A DNA stretch of 64,000 nucleotides from an uncultured Lentisphaeria bacterium (GCA_905197955.1 CAJKAR010000002.1:124001-188000); one strand, 5' to 3'; positions 8,540-17,666 are shown, counted from the stretch's first letter. The notes: generated from the sequence alone by a model not told the origin. Translations and numbers: made by a program.

Positions 8540-10984
8540 ATGAAAGTGATTATTGTCGGTGGAGTTGCCGGAGGAGCGGGGGCGGCGGCGAGACTGCGCC
8601 GTCTGGAGGAATCCGCGGAGATCGTTCTGCTGGAACGGGGAGAGTTTATTTCGTATGCCAACTGCGGATTGCCGTATCATCTTGGAAAAGTGATTCCGGA
8701 ACGGTCCGCGCTTCTGGTGATGCCTCCGGAGAAGTTCCGGGAAAGATTTGCGGTGGATGTGCGAGTCGGTCAGGAAGCACTCGCGATCGACCGTGCGAAA
8801 AAGACCGTTTCCATCCGGGACCGCAAAACCGGTGCGCTTGTGGTGGAATCCTATGATAAACTTGTAATTGCCACGGGAGCATCGCCGGTTCCTGCTGCGA
8901 TTCCGGGAGCCGATCTGCCCGGCGTATTCCATCTCTGGACGATTGCGGATATGGATCGTCTTGAGGCCCGTTTGAAAGAGGGGGTGAAGAGTGCGGTTGT
9001 CATTGGCGGCGGATTTGTCGGAGTCGAGCTGGCGGAGAATCTCCGGGAACGCGGACTGGAGGTGACGGTGATCCAGCGGGGAAAACAGCTCCTGCCGACG
9101 CTTGATTTCGAGATGAGCAATCTTCTTGCGGCGGAACTGCGGCGTCTTGGGATTCGAGTGGAGCTGGAGGCGGAAACTGCGGCGTTTGCGCAGGGGGCGG
9201 ACGGGTTGTCGCTGACATTGAAGGATGGCCGTTCCCTCTCTGCGGATCTTGCCGTCCTGAGCATCGGTGTCAAACCGAATTCCGAACTTGCCGCCGCGGC
9301 GGGGCTCACGCTTGGAAAGCGGGGGCATATCGTGACTGATGAGGAACTGCGTACCAGCGATCCGGATATTTATGCGGTCGGCGATGTAATCGAGGTTCAT
9401 GATCCGATTCTCGGCGGCAGTACCGCGATCGCCCTTGCCGGCCCTGCGAACAAGCAGGCTCGCATCGCTGCTGACAACATCGCCGGACGGCACAGCAGAT
9501 ACTCCGGAACACGCGGAACTTCGGTCATCAAGGTCGGCCGCCTGACTGCCGCCGCTACCGGTTACACGGAGCGCCGTCTGGTGGAGGCCGGAGTGAAGTA
9601 TCAGAAGATTTATCTGCATCCGGCATCCAACGCCTCGTACTATCCGGGTGGAGCGCCCCTCCACATGAAGCTGATGTTCGGAGAGAAGGGGGAGATTCTC
9701 GGAGCCCAGATCATCGGGATGAAGGGCGCGGACAAGCGGATCGATGTGATTTCCACTGCAATGTGTGCAGGTCTTTCCGCCGATCGCCTCGCCGGACTGG
9801 AACTGGCTTACGCTCCGCCGTATGCATCCGCAAAAGATCCGGTCAACCTGGCCGGAATGATCGCGGAAAACATTCTGAACGGAACTTCGAAGACCGCTCA
9901 GTTTGATTCTCTTCCTTCCGATGCCTTCCTGCTGGATACGCGGGAAGCGGCGGAGGTCGAAAACGGAGCCATTCCCGGCGCGAAGCATATTCCGCTCGGA
10001 CAGCTCCGGGCGCGTCTCGCCGAACTGCCGAAAGACAGAACCATCTACATTTCCTGCCAGTCCGGTCTCCGCGGCTACGTCGCGGAACGCATCCTGCGGC
10101 AGCACGGTTTCGATGCCGCCAATCTTTCCGGCGGGTATCTGACCTGGAAGATGTTTCATCCGGCGCCCGTTCCGGCGGCACCTTCTCCCTCTTCCCGTGA
10201 GGAGGGCGGAAAATCTGCGACGAAACAGGGGAACGCATCTGCTCTTCCGGTCAAACGGACCGTTGATGTGCGTGCTCTGGCGTGTCCGGGCCCTGTGGTC
10301 CGGCTCAAACAGGAGATGGATTCCCTTCAGAACGGCGAGACTCTGGAACTCCTTGCTCCGCTTTCGTTTGAACCCGATCTGGACAACTGGCTCAAATCCA
10401 CGGGGCATCAGGCGCTCTCAAAAGACAGCGGGGGCGATTTCCTGAAAGCCGTTCTGCGCAAAGGCTCCGGAGAGAATGCCGCTTCCACGGGGCGCTCGTC
10501 GTGTTCCGCTGACGGGGATTCCGCGGCGATCGTGCTTTTCAGCAACGATCTGGACAAGGCGATGGCGGCGCTGATTATTGCCTGCGGCATGGCGGCGGCC
10601 GGCAGAAAGGTCGGGATCTTCTTCACGTTCTGGGGACTGAGCGTCCTGCGGCGCGATCCTGCTCCGGCGGTTCGGAAAAGTCTGATGGGCAGACTCTTCG
10701 GATGGATGCTTCCGAAGGGCGCCGGACATCTGACTCTTTCCAAAATGAACATGGGCGGACTCGGAACGGCGATGATGAAACAGGTGATGGCAAAGCAGAA
10801 TGTGACCTCTCTGCCGGAGCTGCTGACGCAAGCCAGAGCACTCGGAGTCCGGTTCATCGCATGCGAGATGGCAATGGGCGTGATGGGAATTTCCCGCGAA
10901 GAACTGATCGAAGTCGATGAAGTTGCAGGAGTTGCCAGCTTTGTAGAGCTTGCGAAACATAGCGGAAGCTCTCTGTTTATTTGA
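8540..10984 (+). CDS. CoA-disulfide reductase-like flavoprotein fused to rhodanese, TusA and DsrE domains
   Basis: The 814-aa product has four domains. Residues 1-450 are a pyridine nucleotide-disulfide oxidoreductase with GGVAGGAGAAAR for FAD, GGGFVGVELAENL for NAD(P)H and the single redox cysteine in SYANCGLPYH, typical of CoA-disulfide reductase and NADH-dependent persulfide reductases. A rhodanese domain follows (about 455-540, active loop SCQSGLRG). Next is a TusA-like domain (about 570-645, RALACPGPVVRLK) and last a DsrE-type domain (about 660-814). All four parts handle persulfide sulfur, so it probably relays sulfane sulfur from CoA or small thiols. The ATG at 8540 has GGGGAG nine bases upstream; a TTG at 8534 is less likely. 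Confidence 0.9.
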   Translation: MKVIIVGGVAGGAGAAARLRRLEESAEIVLLERGEFISYANCGLPYHLGKVIPERSALLVMPPEKFRERFAVDVRVGQEALAIDRAKKTVSIRDRKTGALVVESYDKLVIATGASPVPAAIPGADLPGVFHLWTIADMDRLEARLKEGVKSAVVIGGGFVGVELAENLRERGLEVTVIQRGKQLLPTLDFEMSNLLAAELRRLGIRVELEAETAAFAQGADGLSLTLKDGRSLSADLAVLSIGVKPNSELAAAAGLTLGKRGHIVTDEELRTSDPDIYAVGDVIEVHDPILGGSTAIALAGPANKQARIAADNIAGRHSRYSGTRGTSVIKVGRLTAAATGYTERRLVEAGVKYQKIYLHPASNASYYPGGAPLHMKLMFGEKGEILGAQIIGMKGADKRIDVISTAMCAGLSADRLAGLELAYAPPYASAKDPVNLAGMIAENILNGTSKTAQFDSLPSDAFLLDTREAAEVENGAIPGAKHIPLGQLRARLAELPKDRTIYISCQSGLRGYVAERILRQHGFDAANLSGGYLTWKMFHPAPVPAAPSPSSREEGGKSATKQGNASALPVKRTVDVRALACPGPVVRLKQEMDSLQNGETLELLAPLSFEPDLDNWLKSTGHQALSKDSGGDFLKAVLRKGSGENAASTGRSSCSADGDSAAIVLFSNDLDKAMAALIIACGMAAAGRKVGIFFTFWGLSVLRRDPAPAVRKSLMGRLFGWMLPKGAGHLTLSKMNMGGLGTAMMKQVMAKQNVTSLPELLTQARALGVRFIACEMAMGVMGISREELIEVDEVAGVASFVELAKHSGSSLFI

Positions 10985-10996
10985 GGAAAATGGTCT

Positions 10997-11025
10997 GCTC
11001 CGGGACGGGGGATTCGTCCCGGAGC
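10997..11025. terminator. Hairpin between convergent genes
   Basis: A perfect 11-bp stem GCTCCGGGACG/CGTCCCGGAGC with a seven-base loop lies between the flavoprotein gene and tgt. Only the minus strand has a short T-run after it (ATTTTCC), so it fits best as the tgt terminator. Confidence 0.55.
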
Positions 11026-11049
11026 GGAATGCGCAAATCTTGCGCCTGC

Positions 11050-12144
11050 TCAATCGAATTCCGCCGCCATTTCGTCGAGCGTTCCGCTGGCGATGTGCTC
11101 GCGGATGCGTTTTGTCAGATCCATGAAATAATGGATGTTATGAAGCGTGATCAGCCGGATTCCGAGAATCTCATTGACATTCAGCAGATGACGGATGTAC
11201 GCCTTTGTGAAATGAGTGCAGCAGTAACAGGAACAGGTCGGATCCACGGGGGAGAAGTCTTCGCGGTATTTGCCGGCTTTGACGGGGATGGTTTTTCCTC
11301 CCCGGACGAATGCCGAACCGTGACGTGCCAGACGAGTCGGCATGACGCAGTCGAACATATCGATTCCTCTCCGCACGCCTTCGTAGATCTGTTTCGGGGT
11401 TCCGACTCCCATCAGATATCGCGGCTTGTCTTTCGGCAGAAGCGGAGTGACCCATTCCAGGCACTCAAACATCTTTTCCTCCGGTTCGCCGACGCTCAGA
11501 CCTCCGATGGAGTAGCCGTCGAATCCGAGCTTGACCAGCTCCCGGGCGGAGCGTTCGCGCAGATCGCGGTAGACCGATCCCTGGACAATGCCGAACAGAA
11601 GCTGATGATCCTTCAATTTCTGTTCCCGTGACATTGTTTCCCAGCGGAGTGTGACCTCCAGCGATTTTGCCGCATCCTCATACTTGCATGGGAAGGGCGT
11701 GCATTCATCGAAGGACATGACGATGTCGGAACCGAGCGCCCTCTGGATCGCCATGGATTCACGCGGACCGAGAAAGAAACGGGTTCCGTCGATATGCGAG
11801 GCGAATTCGACCCCGTCCGGCTTCATTTTCCGCAGATTGGAGAGACTGAACACCTGGAATCCGCCGCTGTCGGTCAGAATCGGCCGGTGCCAGTCTTCGA
11901 ATTTGTGGAGTCCGCCCGCTTTTTCGATGAGTTCCGGGCCCGGACGCAGAAAAAGATGATAGGTGTTGCCGAGAATGATCTGGACTTCGAGTTCCTCCAG
12001 CTCACGCGGCGACATTGCCTTGACCGTTCCCCGGGTTCCGACCGGCATGAAGACCGGCGTGTTCACGATTCCGTGCGCCGTCGTGAGTCTTCCGAGCCGC
12101 GCCCCCGAGGAGGGGTCCTGATAAAGCAGTTCAAAGTGATCCAT
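11050..12144 (-). CDS. tgt: tRNA-guanine (queuine/preQ1) transglycosylase
   Basis: The enzyme exchanges the anticodon wobble guanine of Asp, Asn, His and Tyr tRNAs for preQ1 in queuosine synthesis. The 364-aa protein shows LTDSGGFQVFSL with the catalytic-site aspartate, FGIVQG, GGLSVGEP and the C-terminal zinc ligands CSCYCC with a following histidine. Its ATG shares a base with the TGA of the DJ-1 gene (TGATG), indicating translational coupling. queF, which makes its substrate preQ1, lies at 49.6 kb. It is the last gene of the coaE-rho run. Confidence 0.97.
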   Translation of the reverse strand: MDHFELLYQDPSSGARLGRLTTAHGIVNTPVFMPVGTRGTVKAMSPRELEELEVQIILGNTYHLFLRPGPELIEKAGGLHKFEDWHRPILTDSGGFQVFSLSNLRKMKPDGVEFASHIDGTRFFLGPRESMAIQRALGSDIVMSFDECTPFPCKYEDAAKSLEVTLRWETMSREQKLKDHQLLFGIVQGSVYRDLRERSARELVKLGFDGYSIGGLSVGEPEEKMFECLEWVTPLLPKDKPRYLMGVGTPKQIYEGVRRGIDMFDCVMPTRLARHGSAFVRGGKTIPVKAGKYREDFSPVDPTCSCYCCTHFTKAYIRHLLNVNEILGIRLITLHNIHYFMDLTKRIREHIASGTLDEMAAEFD

Positions 12145-12695
12145 CAGAGTACAAACATTTGGAGTTTCAGTTGTTGAAGTTTTTCCTTCTCCATGCCGAG
12201 AGCTTCGGCGAGAGCAAACGCAAAATCAAATGAGGCGCCGGGACCTTTGCCGGTGACGATTCCGCGATCGTTTTCCGCCCGTGCTCCGGTATATTCGAGT
12301 CCGGGAGCCATTTTTTCCGAGCCGGGATATCCCGTGATGCGCCGTCCGGCGGTGACTCCCGCCTTGTGCAGAACGATCGGCGCGGCGCAGATCGCTGACA
12401 GAATTTTGCCTTCCGCATGAAGTTTGCGGAGCAGTTCGATCACCTCCGGATTGTCCCGCAGATTGGTGGCTCCGGGAAGTCCGCCGGGGAGAAACACGGC
12501 GTCGAGAAAATCCGGATCCAGCTCTTTCAGTGTGCAGGCGGCTTCGATCCGGAACCCGTGGGCGCCTGTCACCGTTTTTGAAACGGCGCCCGCATGGATG
12601 ACTTCACAGCCCAGGCGTTTGAGGACATCGGAGGGGACAACGGCTTCGATCTCTTCGAAACCATCGGCGAGGATCACAGCAATTTTTTTGGTCAT
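12144..12695 (-). CDS. DJ-1/PfpI family protein
   Basis: The 183-aa protein begins KKIAVILADGFEEIEA and has the nucleophile elbow SAICAAPIVLHKAG with the reactive cysteine near residue 102, and TGYPGSEK. The family includes deglycase-like and chaperone-like proteins such as YajL; the physiological substrate is uncertain. The gene overlaps its neighbours on both sides: ATGA with the upstream MurU-AmgK-like gene and TGATG with tgt. It therefore belongs to one operon. Confidence 0.88.
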   Translation of the reverse strand: MTKKIAVILADGFEEIEAVVPSDVLKRLGCEVIHAGAVSKTVTGAHGFRIEAACTLKELDPDFLDAVFLPGGLPGATNLRDNPEVIELLRKLHAEGKILSAICAAPIVLHKAGVTAGRRITGYPGSEKMAPGLEYTGARAENDRGIVTGKGPGASFDFAFALAEALGMEKEKLQQLKLQMFVL

Positions 12696-14659
12696 GACAG
12701 TTCTCCCAGTTCTTTAAGTCGTTCATTCAACGATTTTTTCGCGGTAACACAGAGCCGATCAAGACAATTCAGGGAAATCGGGCAATCCGTCATCTCCTTT
12801 AATTGTCCCAGTGCGGCCAGCAGCAGCTCCAGGGAGGGGCCGGCGTACCGGAGATATCTTCTCTTTCTTTTTGCAAGAGAAAGAAATCCGTATGCTCCCA
12901 GGGTCTGCATGTTTCTCTGAAGAGCCGCGAGGATTCCGTGATACCGGAACAATTCCGGTTCGATATTGTAATGGAAATCCGCCAGTGCCAGACGGTATTC
13001 CTCCATCAGTTTCCCCTGCATTTCCGTCGGAATCGAAACATAGGGGTCGCGGATGAGCGAGACTGCATCGTAAGTGTACGGAGCAAGCCGCGCTCCCTGA
13101 TAATCCACAAAACGGACCTTCCCTTTCTGAATCAGGATGTTCTGCGACTGGAAGTCCCTGTGGATCAGCAGATACGGTATTTTTTCCGCTGCGAAGGCAA
13201 GTGCATCGAATTCCTGAGTCAGATCCCGCAGCGTTTCAGGATCGAGGGTGAGAGCGCAGAGACGCTGCAGAAAGTTTTCCCGGAAATAATCGGTTTCCCA
13301 GCGCAGGTAGCGGCGGGAAAAGACTCGGATTCCCTGATTATCCGCATCCAGCGCTTCCGTGCCGCGCACCTGGAATTCGGCAAGGGCGCGGAGGACTTTC
13401 CGATAAAGATCGAAGGAATCGGCTTCCCGGCCCTTGACGAGCCGGTAAAGGGTGTCGTCTCCGAGGTCTTCCATCAGAACGGCGAACTCCTTCGGGGAGG
13501 TCGCATGAAGACGGGGGGTGAAAAGCGTGTTGCGGTTGAAAAATGTTCCCAGTTCAATAAAGCGTCCGAAATCCTTGTCTCTGTCATCGGAGAGCATCAG
13601 GATCCTGGTGGTCCGGTCGGGCAGGGCGACCCGCAGGAACTTGCGGTCCGACCCCTGTTCCGGCAGAGAGCGGATGTGCCAGCCTTCCGGCAGATGTTTC
13701 ATGATGTCGAGTGTGGCGATGGCCCGGTGATCCCGGTGGATCTCCTGCTTCTGCGTAATGATCTCCCATGCGTGGAATCCCGGTTTGACCCGGGCTCCGT
13801 CCAGAATGACGCAGTTGCGGAGCTCCGTGCCGGAGGGCACCCGCACGTTGTCGCCGATGGAAACAAAACCCGAAAGTTTTACATCCGAAGCTATTTTACA
13901 GTTTTTGCCGAAAACGAAAGGGGAATCCGGAGCCGTCTCTTTCATGGCTTTTCCGGTGAGCAGTTTTTCGTTTGCTTCGAAATATTGTCCGAAAGAACCG
14001 ATGTCGCTCCAGCAGCTTCCTTCCGGAGGGCGATAGATCTGAATTCTCTTGCCGGCTTTCAGCGCTTTGATCCAGATATCGACCATGGAGAGATACTCCG
14101 GCTGTTCGGGCAGAACCTCAAAAAAATCCTTGGAATAGACCGCGACACAGGCATAGGTTTTTGTTTCGGCGTTTTCGGAACAGGGGATTCCGAGGCGGTC
14201 GAGAATATCCACGACCTCCCCGTTTTCGATATGCAGACGATTTTCCGGTCCGTCGATTGCCGCCAGCGTCACGGATGCACCGGATGCAATATGCTGTTTC
14301 ACCATCTGTTCCAGCGGAAAATCGCTGACGATATCGCTGTTATGAAGAAGAAAATAATCGCAGTTTGTCAGCAGTTCCCTTGCATTGACCAGCGGGCCGG
14401 CGGTTCCGAGAATTTCGGGCTCGTAAAAAAGCCGGACGGAATCTGCTACACCGGAACGCTCCACGCATTCTTCAATCTGTTCTTTCAGATGGTGCGTGTT
14501 GACAGCGATTCTGTCCACTCCCGCAGCTTTCAGCTTGCGCAGAATCCGGACCAGCATCGGCACTCCGGCGACGGGCAGAGCCGGTTTCGGCACTTCCAGA
14601 GTCAGCGGCGCCAGGCGGGAGCCATAACCGGCGGCAAGTACGATGGCGTTGAGTTTCAT
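12692..14659 (-). CDS. MurU-AmgK-like fusion: sugar-1-phosphate nucleotidyltransferase plus sugar kinase
   Basis: The 655-aa protein joins two enzymes. Residues 1-235 are a nucleotidyltransferase with the signature LAAGYGSRLAPLTLEVPKPA. A short hexapeptide-repeat stretch follows (about 245-290). The rest is an aminoglycoside phosphotransferase-fold kinase, with IHRDFQSQNIL as catalytic loop, FVDYQGAR as metal loop, and PYTYDAVSLIRDPY after it. In pseudomonads AmgK phosphorylates recycled N-acetylmuramate at C1 and MurU turns it into UDP-MurNAc, bypassing de novo synthesis. The loop after DYQG closely resembles AmgK. The role is therefore peptidoglycan sugar recycling by inference; another UDP- or GDP-sugar route is possible. 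It starts 27 bases after rho and overlaps the DJ-1 gene by ATGA. Confidence 0.75.
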   Translation of the reverse strand: MKLNAIVLAAGYGSRLAPLTLEVPKPALPVAGVPMLVRILRKLKAAGVDRIAVNTHHLKEQIEECVERSGVADSVRLFYEPEILGTAGPLVNARELLTNCDYFLLHNSDIVSDFPLEQMVKQHIASGASVTLAAIDGPENRLHIENGEVVDILDRLGIPCSENAETKTYACVAVYSKDFFEVLPEQPEYLSMVDIWIKALKAGKRIQIYRPPEGSCWSDIGSFGQYFEANEKLLTGKAMKETAPDSPFVFGKNCKIASDVKLSGFVSIGDNVRVPSGTELRNCVILDGARVKPGFHAWEIITQKQEIHRDHRAIATLDIMKHLPEGWHIRSLPEQGSDRKFLRVALPDRTTRILMLSDDRDKDFGRFIELGTFFNRNTLFTPRLHATSPKEFAVLMEDLGDDTLYRLVKGREADSFDLYRKVLRALAEFQVRGTEALDADNQGIRVFSRRYLRWETDYFRENFLQRLCALTLDPETLRDLTQEFDALAFAAEKIPYLLIHRDFQSQNILIQKGKVRFVDYQGARLAPYTYDAVSLIRDPYVSIPTEMQGKLMEEYRLALADFHYNIEPELFRYHGILAALQRNMQTLGAYGFLSLAKRKRRYLRYAGPSLELLLAALGQLKEMTDCPISLNCLDRLCVTAKKSLNERLKELGELS

Positions 14660-14686
14660 TTTCGGCGTCCTTCCGTTTCCGGAATA

Positions 14687-16831
14687 CTAGACCTGGAGGG
14701 TCATGAGAAATTCCGCATTGGTTTTGATTTTCTTCATCTTTCCGAGAATGAGTTCCATGGCTTCGACCGGCGGGACTCCGTTCATGGCTTTACGCAGAGT
14801 CCAGACTCTCTGGAGTTCATCCGGATGGAGAAGAAGCTCTTCCTTTCGAGTTCCGCTCTGTTCCATGTTGATCGCCGGATAGACTCGCTTGTCCACGAGG
14901 TGGCGGTCGAGATGCAGTTCCATGTTTCCGGTTCCCTTGAACTCTTCGAAGATGACTTCATCCATTTTGCTTCCGGTGTCGATCAGGGCTGTGGCGATGA
15001 TGGTGAGACTGCCGTGCCCTTCGATGTTTCGTGCCGCTCCGAAGAAGCGTTTCGGCTTGTGAAGCGCGTTTGCATCGACACCGCCGGAGAGGATCTTTCC
15101 GCTGTGCGGCTGGAGAGTATTGTAGGCGCGTGCCAGACGGGTGATGGAGTCGAGAAGAATGACAACATCTTTTTTGTATTCCACAAGGCGCTTTGCCTTT
15201 TCGATGACCATTTCGGCAACCTGGACATGGCGTTCGGGCGGCTCGTCGAAGGTGGAGCTGACCACTTCCGCGTTGACACTCATCTTCATATCGGTCACCT
15301 CTTCCGGACGCTCGTCGATCAGCAGAACGATGAGTTCCACTTCCGGATTGTTCTTGCGGATCGCATTGGCAATTTTCTGCATGAGAACGGTTTTTCCGGT
15401 TCTCGGAGGTGCGACGATGAGTCCGCGCTGTCCTTTGCCGATCGGCGTGACGAGATCTACAACGCGGGTGGAGAGGTTTTCCGGATCGTTTTCCAGAATG
15501 AGTCTCTGGGTCGGGAAGTAGGGGGTCAGGTTGTTGAACGGGATGATATCGCGTTTCTTTTCCGGGGCCTCGTGATTGATGCTGTCCACCTTGAGCATGG
15601 CGAAGAAGCGTTCCTTTTCGCGCGGGGGACGGATCTGTCCGGCGATGAAGTCTCCGGTTTTCACGGAGAAGCGGCGAATCTGCGAGGGGCTCAGATAGAT
15701 GTCTTCCGAGGAGGGGAGATAGCTGTATGCCTGAGATCTCAGAAAACCGAATCCGTCGGGCAGAATTTCGAGGAAGCCGCTGCCGTAGACCGCTCCGCTG
15801 CGTTCGGTCGTCACGCGGAGAATTTCGAAGACCAGCTTGGATTTTTCCAGAGCGCCCACTCCTTCGATTCCCAGTTCGCGCGCCATGACGGTCAGTTCCT
15901 GCATGGATTTCTCCTGCAGTTCGGTGATGTTGAGATCCGGTGCTTTTTCCCGGACCTGCTGAGGCATTTCGGGATTCTGCGGGAGCTGTGCGTTTTCATC
16001 GCGCGGCGTCTGCTGAAGTGCGTTCTGCTGTGCGCCGTTTCCGTTCTGCTGACCGTTGTTCTGCTGGTATCCCTGCTGCTGATAACGGTTGTTGTTCGGA
16101 ATGAACCGCCGGTTGTTATTGTTGTTATTGTTCCGGTTGTTGTAGCGATTGTTCTGCTGACCGTTGTTATTATTGTTGTTGAAGTGGCGCTGACGGTTGT
16201 CGTTGCCGCGATCGTTGTAGTTGTTCTGCCGATCGTTGTAATTGTTCTGCCGGTTGTTGTCGCGCCGATAGAATTCGCGCTGTTCATTGCCGTTTGGTCT
16301 GGCTTCCTCCATGGGATCGCGGACGGGGACAGGTGCGGGGGATCGTACCGGTTCGCGCGGTGCGGCGGAATATTCGCCATCTTCAAGATAGGAGCTCTTG
16401 TCTTCGTTCTGATAGGGCGCGGAAGTTTCCGAAGGTTCGACGGGGACGACGGTCGGCGGAACCAGCAGATCCGGCTGGACATTTTCCGGGATCGGATCAA
16501 TATCGGAAGCGGTCTCCTCGTTCGTGGGGGCGCGCCGGGTGATTTTTCTTGGCTGAGGCATGGGGACAATGACATCTTCCGGAGCAGAAGGCATCCGATC
16601 TGCGGGAGCCGGGGCAGCGGGAGCCGGAGCAGCCGCCTTTTCCGCAGGCGGTTCGGCGGCGGAGGGGGTGGCGGGAGCCGGGGCTTCCTCCGGTATCAGG
16701 GAAGGGGTGGTCGCCGGAGCGGTATCTTCTTTTCGTTTTGCCCGGGGAGTTCTGGGGGCACGCGGCTTCTTTTCGGGTTTAGCCTCGGACTTTTCCTCGG
16801 GAATGATCGGATTTTCGTTTTCGTTTTCCAT
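14687..16831 (-). CDS. rho: Transcription termination factor Rho with long disordered N-terminal region
   Basis: Rho is a hexameric RNA helicase that ends transcription. The C-terminal 420 residues are canonical: cold-shock RNA-binding fold (SGFLEILPDGFGFLRS), Walker A (VAPPRTGKT), Walker B (VVILLDSITR), and GGVDANALHKPKRFFGAARN. The product is about 714 aa, roughly 290 longer than E. coli Rho. The extra part is a Pro/Ala/Glu-rich segment, then an Asn/Gln-rich tract at about residues 185-290. The ATG at 16831 is preferred; an upstream ATG at 16903 adds 24 unrelated residues. It follows coaE, as in other PVC bacteria. Confidence 0.95.
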   Translation of the reverse strand: MENENENPIIPEEKSEAKPEKKPRAPRTPRAKRKEDTAPATTPSLIPEEAPAPATPSAAEPPAEKAAAPAPAAPAPADRMPSAPEDVIVPMPQPRKITRRAPTNEETASDIDPIPENVQPDLLVPPTVVPVEPSETSAPYQNEDKSSYLEDGEYSAAPREPVRSPAPVPVRDPMEEARPNGNEQREFYRRDNNRQNNYNDRQNNYNDRGNDNRQRHFNNNNNNGQQNNRYNNRNNNNNNNRRFIPNNNRYQQQGYQQNNGQQNGNGAQQNALQQTPRDENAQLPQNPEMPQQVREKAPDLNITELQEKSMQELTVMARELGIEGVGALEKSKLVFEILRVTTERSGAVYGSGFLEILPDGFGFLRSQAYSYLPSSEDIYLSPSQIRRFSVKTGDFIAGQIRPPREKERFFAMLKVDSINHEAPEKKRDIIPFNNLTPYFPTQRLILENDPENLSTRVVDLVTPIGKGQRGLIVAPPRTGKTVLMQKIANAIRKNNPEVELIVLLIDERPEEVTDMKMSVNAEVVSSTFDEPPERHVQVAEMVIEKAKRLVEYKKDVVILLDSITRLARAYNTLQPHSGKILSGGVDANALHKPKRFFGAARNIEGHGSLTIIATALIDTGSKMDEVIFEEFKGTGNMELHLDRHLVDKRVYPAINMEQSGTRKEELLLHPDELQRVWTLRKAMNGVPPVEAMELILGKMKKIKTNAEFLMTLQV
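16210..16251. repeat. 21-bp tandem repeat within rho
   Basis: Two copies of a 21-bp unit (16210-16230 and 16231-16251) differ at one base and encode the repeated peptide NDRQNNY inside the Asn-rich tract of Rho. The surrounding 16.0-16.3 kb is dominated by GTT/ATT triplets, suggesting expansion by replication slippage. Confidence 0.8.
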
Positions 16832-16907
16832 GTCGGGAGAATCTCCAAAATATAGAATTGATGTTTCTGTCTGAATTCGTGAACTGTTTTTGATCTCAGT
16901 CAACAGC

Positions 16908-17495
16908 TCACGAATTCAGGCATTGGTTCAATCGGATGCACTGCTGTTTCAGATGTTCGATTGTGGAATTGTTGATTAATCCGTAATCGGCCAGTTCCAG
17001 TTTTTTTTCTGCCGGGATCTGACTCTGGATCCGGAAAAGAGCATGTTCTCTGGTCCAGGAGCGGGCGAGCAGGCGTTCCATCTGAATTTCAGGAGGAGCC
17101 CAGACCGCGATGGTTTTATCGGTCCTCTTGTCCCATCCGCATTCGAAGAGCAGGGGGACATCGAACATCACATTGGCCTCCTCTCCGAACGACTGGAACA
17201 GTTCCCGTGTTCGCCGGTCGATGAATGGATGCAGGACGGCTTCCAGACGTTTCCGCTCCGTTTCGTCGGCAAAGACGATTTCCGCAAGCACCTTTTTATT
17301 GGTTGTTCCATCGGGAGCTACCACTTCTTTTCCCCAGATCTCCGCCAGTTTTTCGTGAATTCCCGACCGCGGATTCGTATGAAGCTCCGCGCAGACGGCA
17401 TCTGCATCGAGTGCTTTCCAGCCCAGTTCGACGAAGATTTTTAAAACAGTGGATTTCCCGCAGCCCGGGGCTCCGGTCAGACCGATGACTTTCAA
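16908..17495 (-). CDS. coaE: Dephospho-CoA kinase
   Basis: The enzyme phosphorylates dephospho-CoA in the last step of CoA synthesis. The 195-aa product begins MKVIGLTGAPGCGKST, a P-loop, followed by ALDADAVCAELH and VMFDVPLLFECGWDK, all typical. The start is a TTG at 17495 with GGAG eight bases upstream; no better in-frame start precedes the P-loop. rho follows within about 80 bases, an order also known from chlamydiae. Confidence 0.94.
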   Translation of the reverse strand: MKVIGLTGAPGCGKSTVLKIFVELGWKALDADAVCAELHTNPRSGIHEKLAEIWGKEVVAPDGTTNKKVLAEIVFADETERKRLEAVLHPFIDRRTRELFQSFGEEANVMFDVPLLFECGWDKRTDKTIAVWAPPEIQMERLLARSWTREHALFRIQSQIPAEKKLELADYGLINNSTIEHLKQQCIRLNQCLNS

Positions 17496-17558
17496 GAAAA
17501 AATCTCCATTTGAAACAAGCAGAGCTGTTACGATTCACGGTTGGAATAAAGTGAAAAT

Positions 17559-17579
17559 AATGATGCAATTCGCATCATT
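17559..17579. promoter_or_regulatory. Perfect inverted repeat in the coaE/NUDIX divergent region
   Basis: AATGATGC and GCATCATT are separated by five bases (AATTC). The site lies about 65 bases before coaE and about 90 bases before the NUDIX gene. Its symmetry and position suggest an operator, but the regulator is unknown. Confidence 0.45.
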
Positions 17580-17666
17580 CACGAAAGAAACTGTCAGAAA
17601 ACAGTGCTATATTGTACCATGTTTGAATAAAAAGTCAAGTAAAAAAATCGTTTTTGGAGGAAATTT

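Noticed and set aside
8444..10408. 654-codon frame on the minus strand
   Set aside because: It is antisense to the four-domain flavoprotein, whose motifs are complete on the plus strand.
12803..16855. 1350-codon open frame on the plus strand
   Set aside because: It is antisense to rho and the MurU-AmgK-like gene, both with clear motifs. It has no recognisable domains; the codon use of the real genes simply leaves few stops in this frame.
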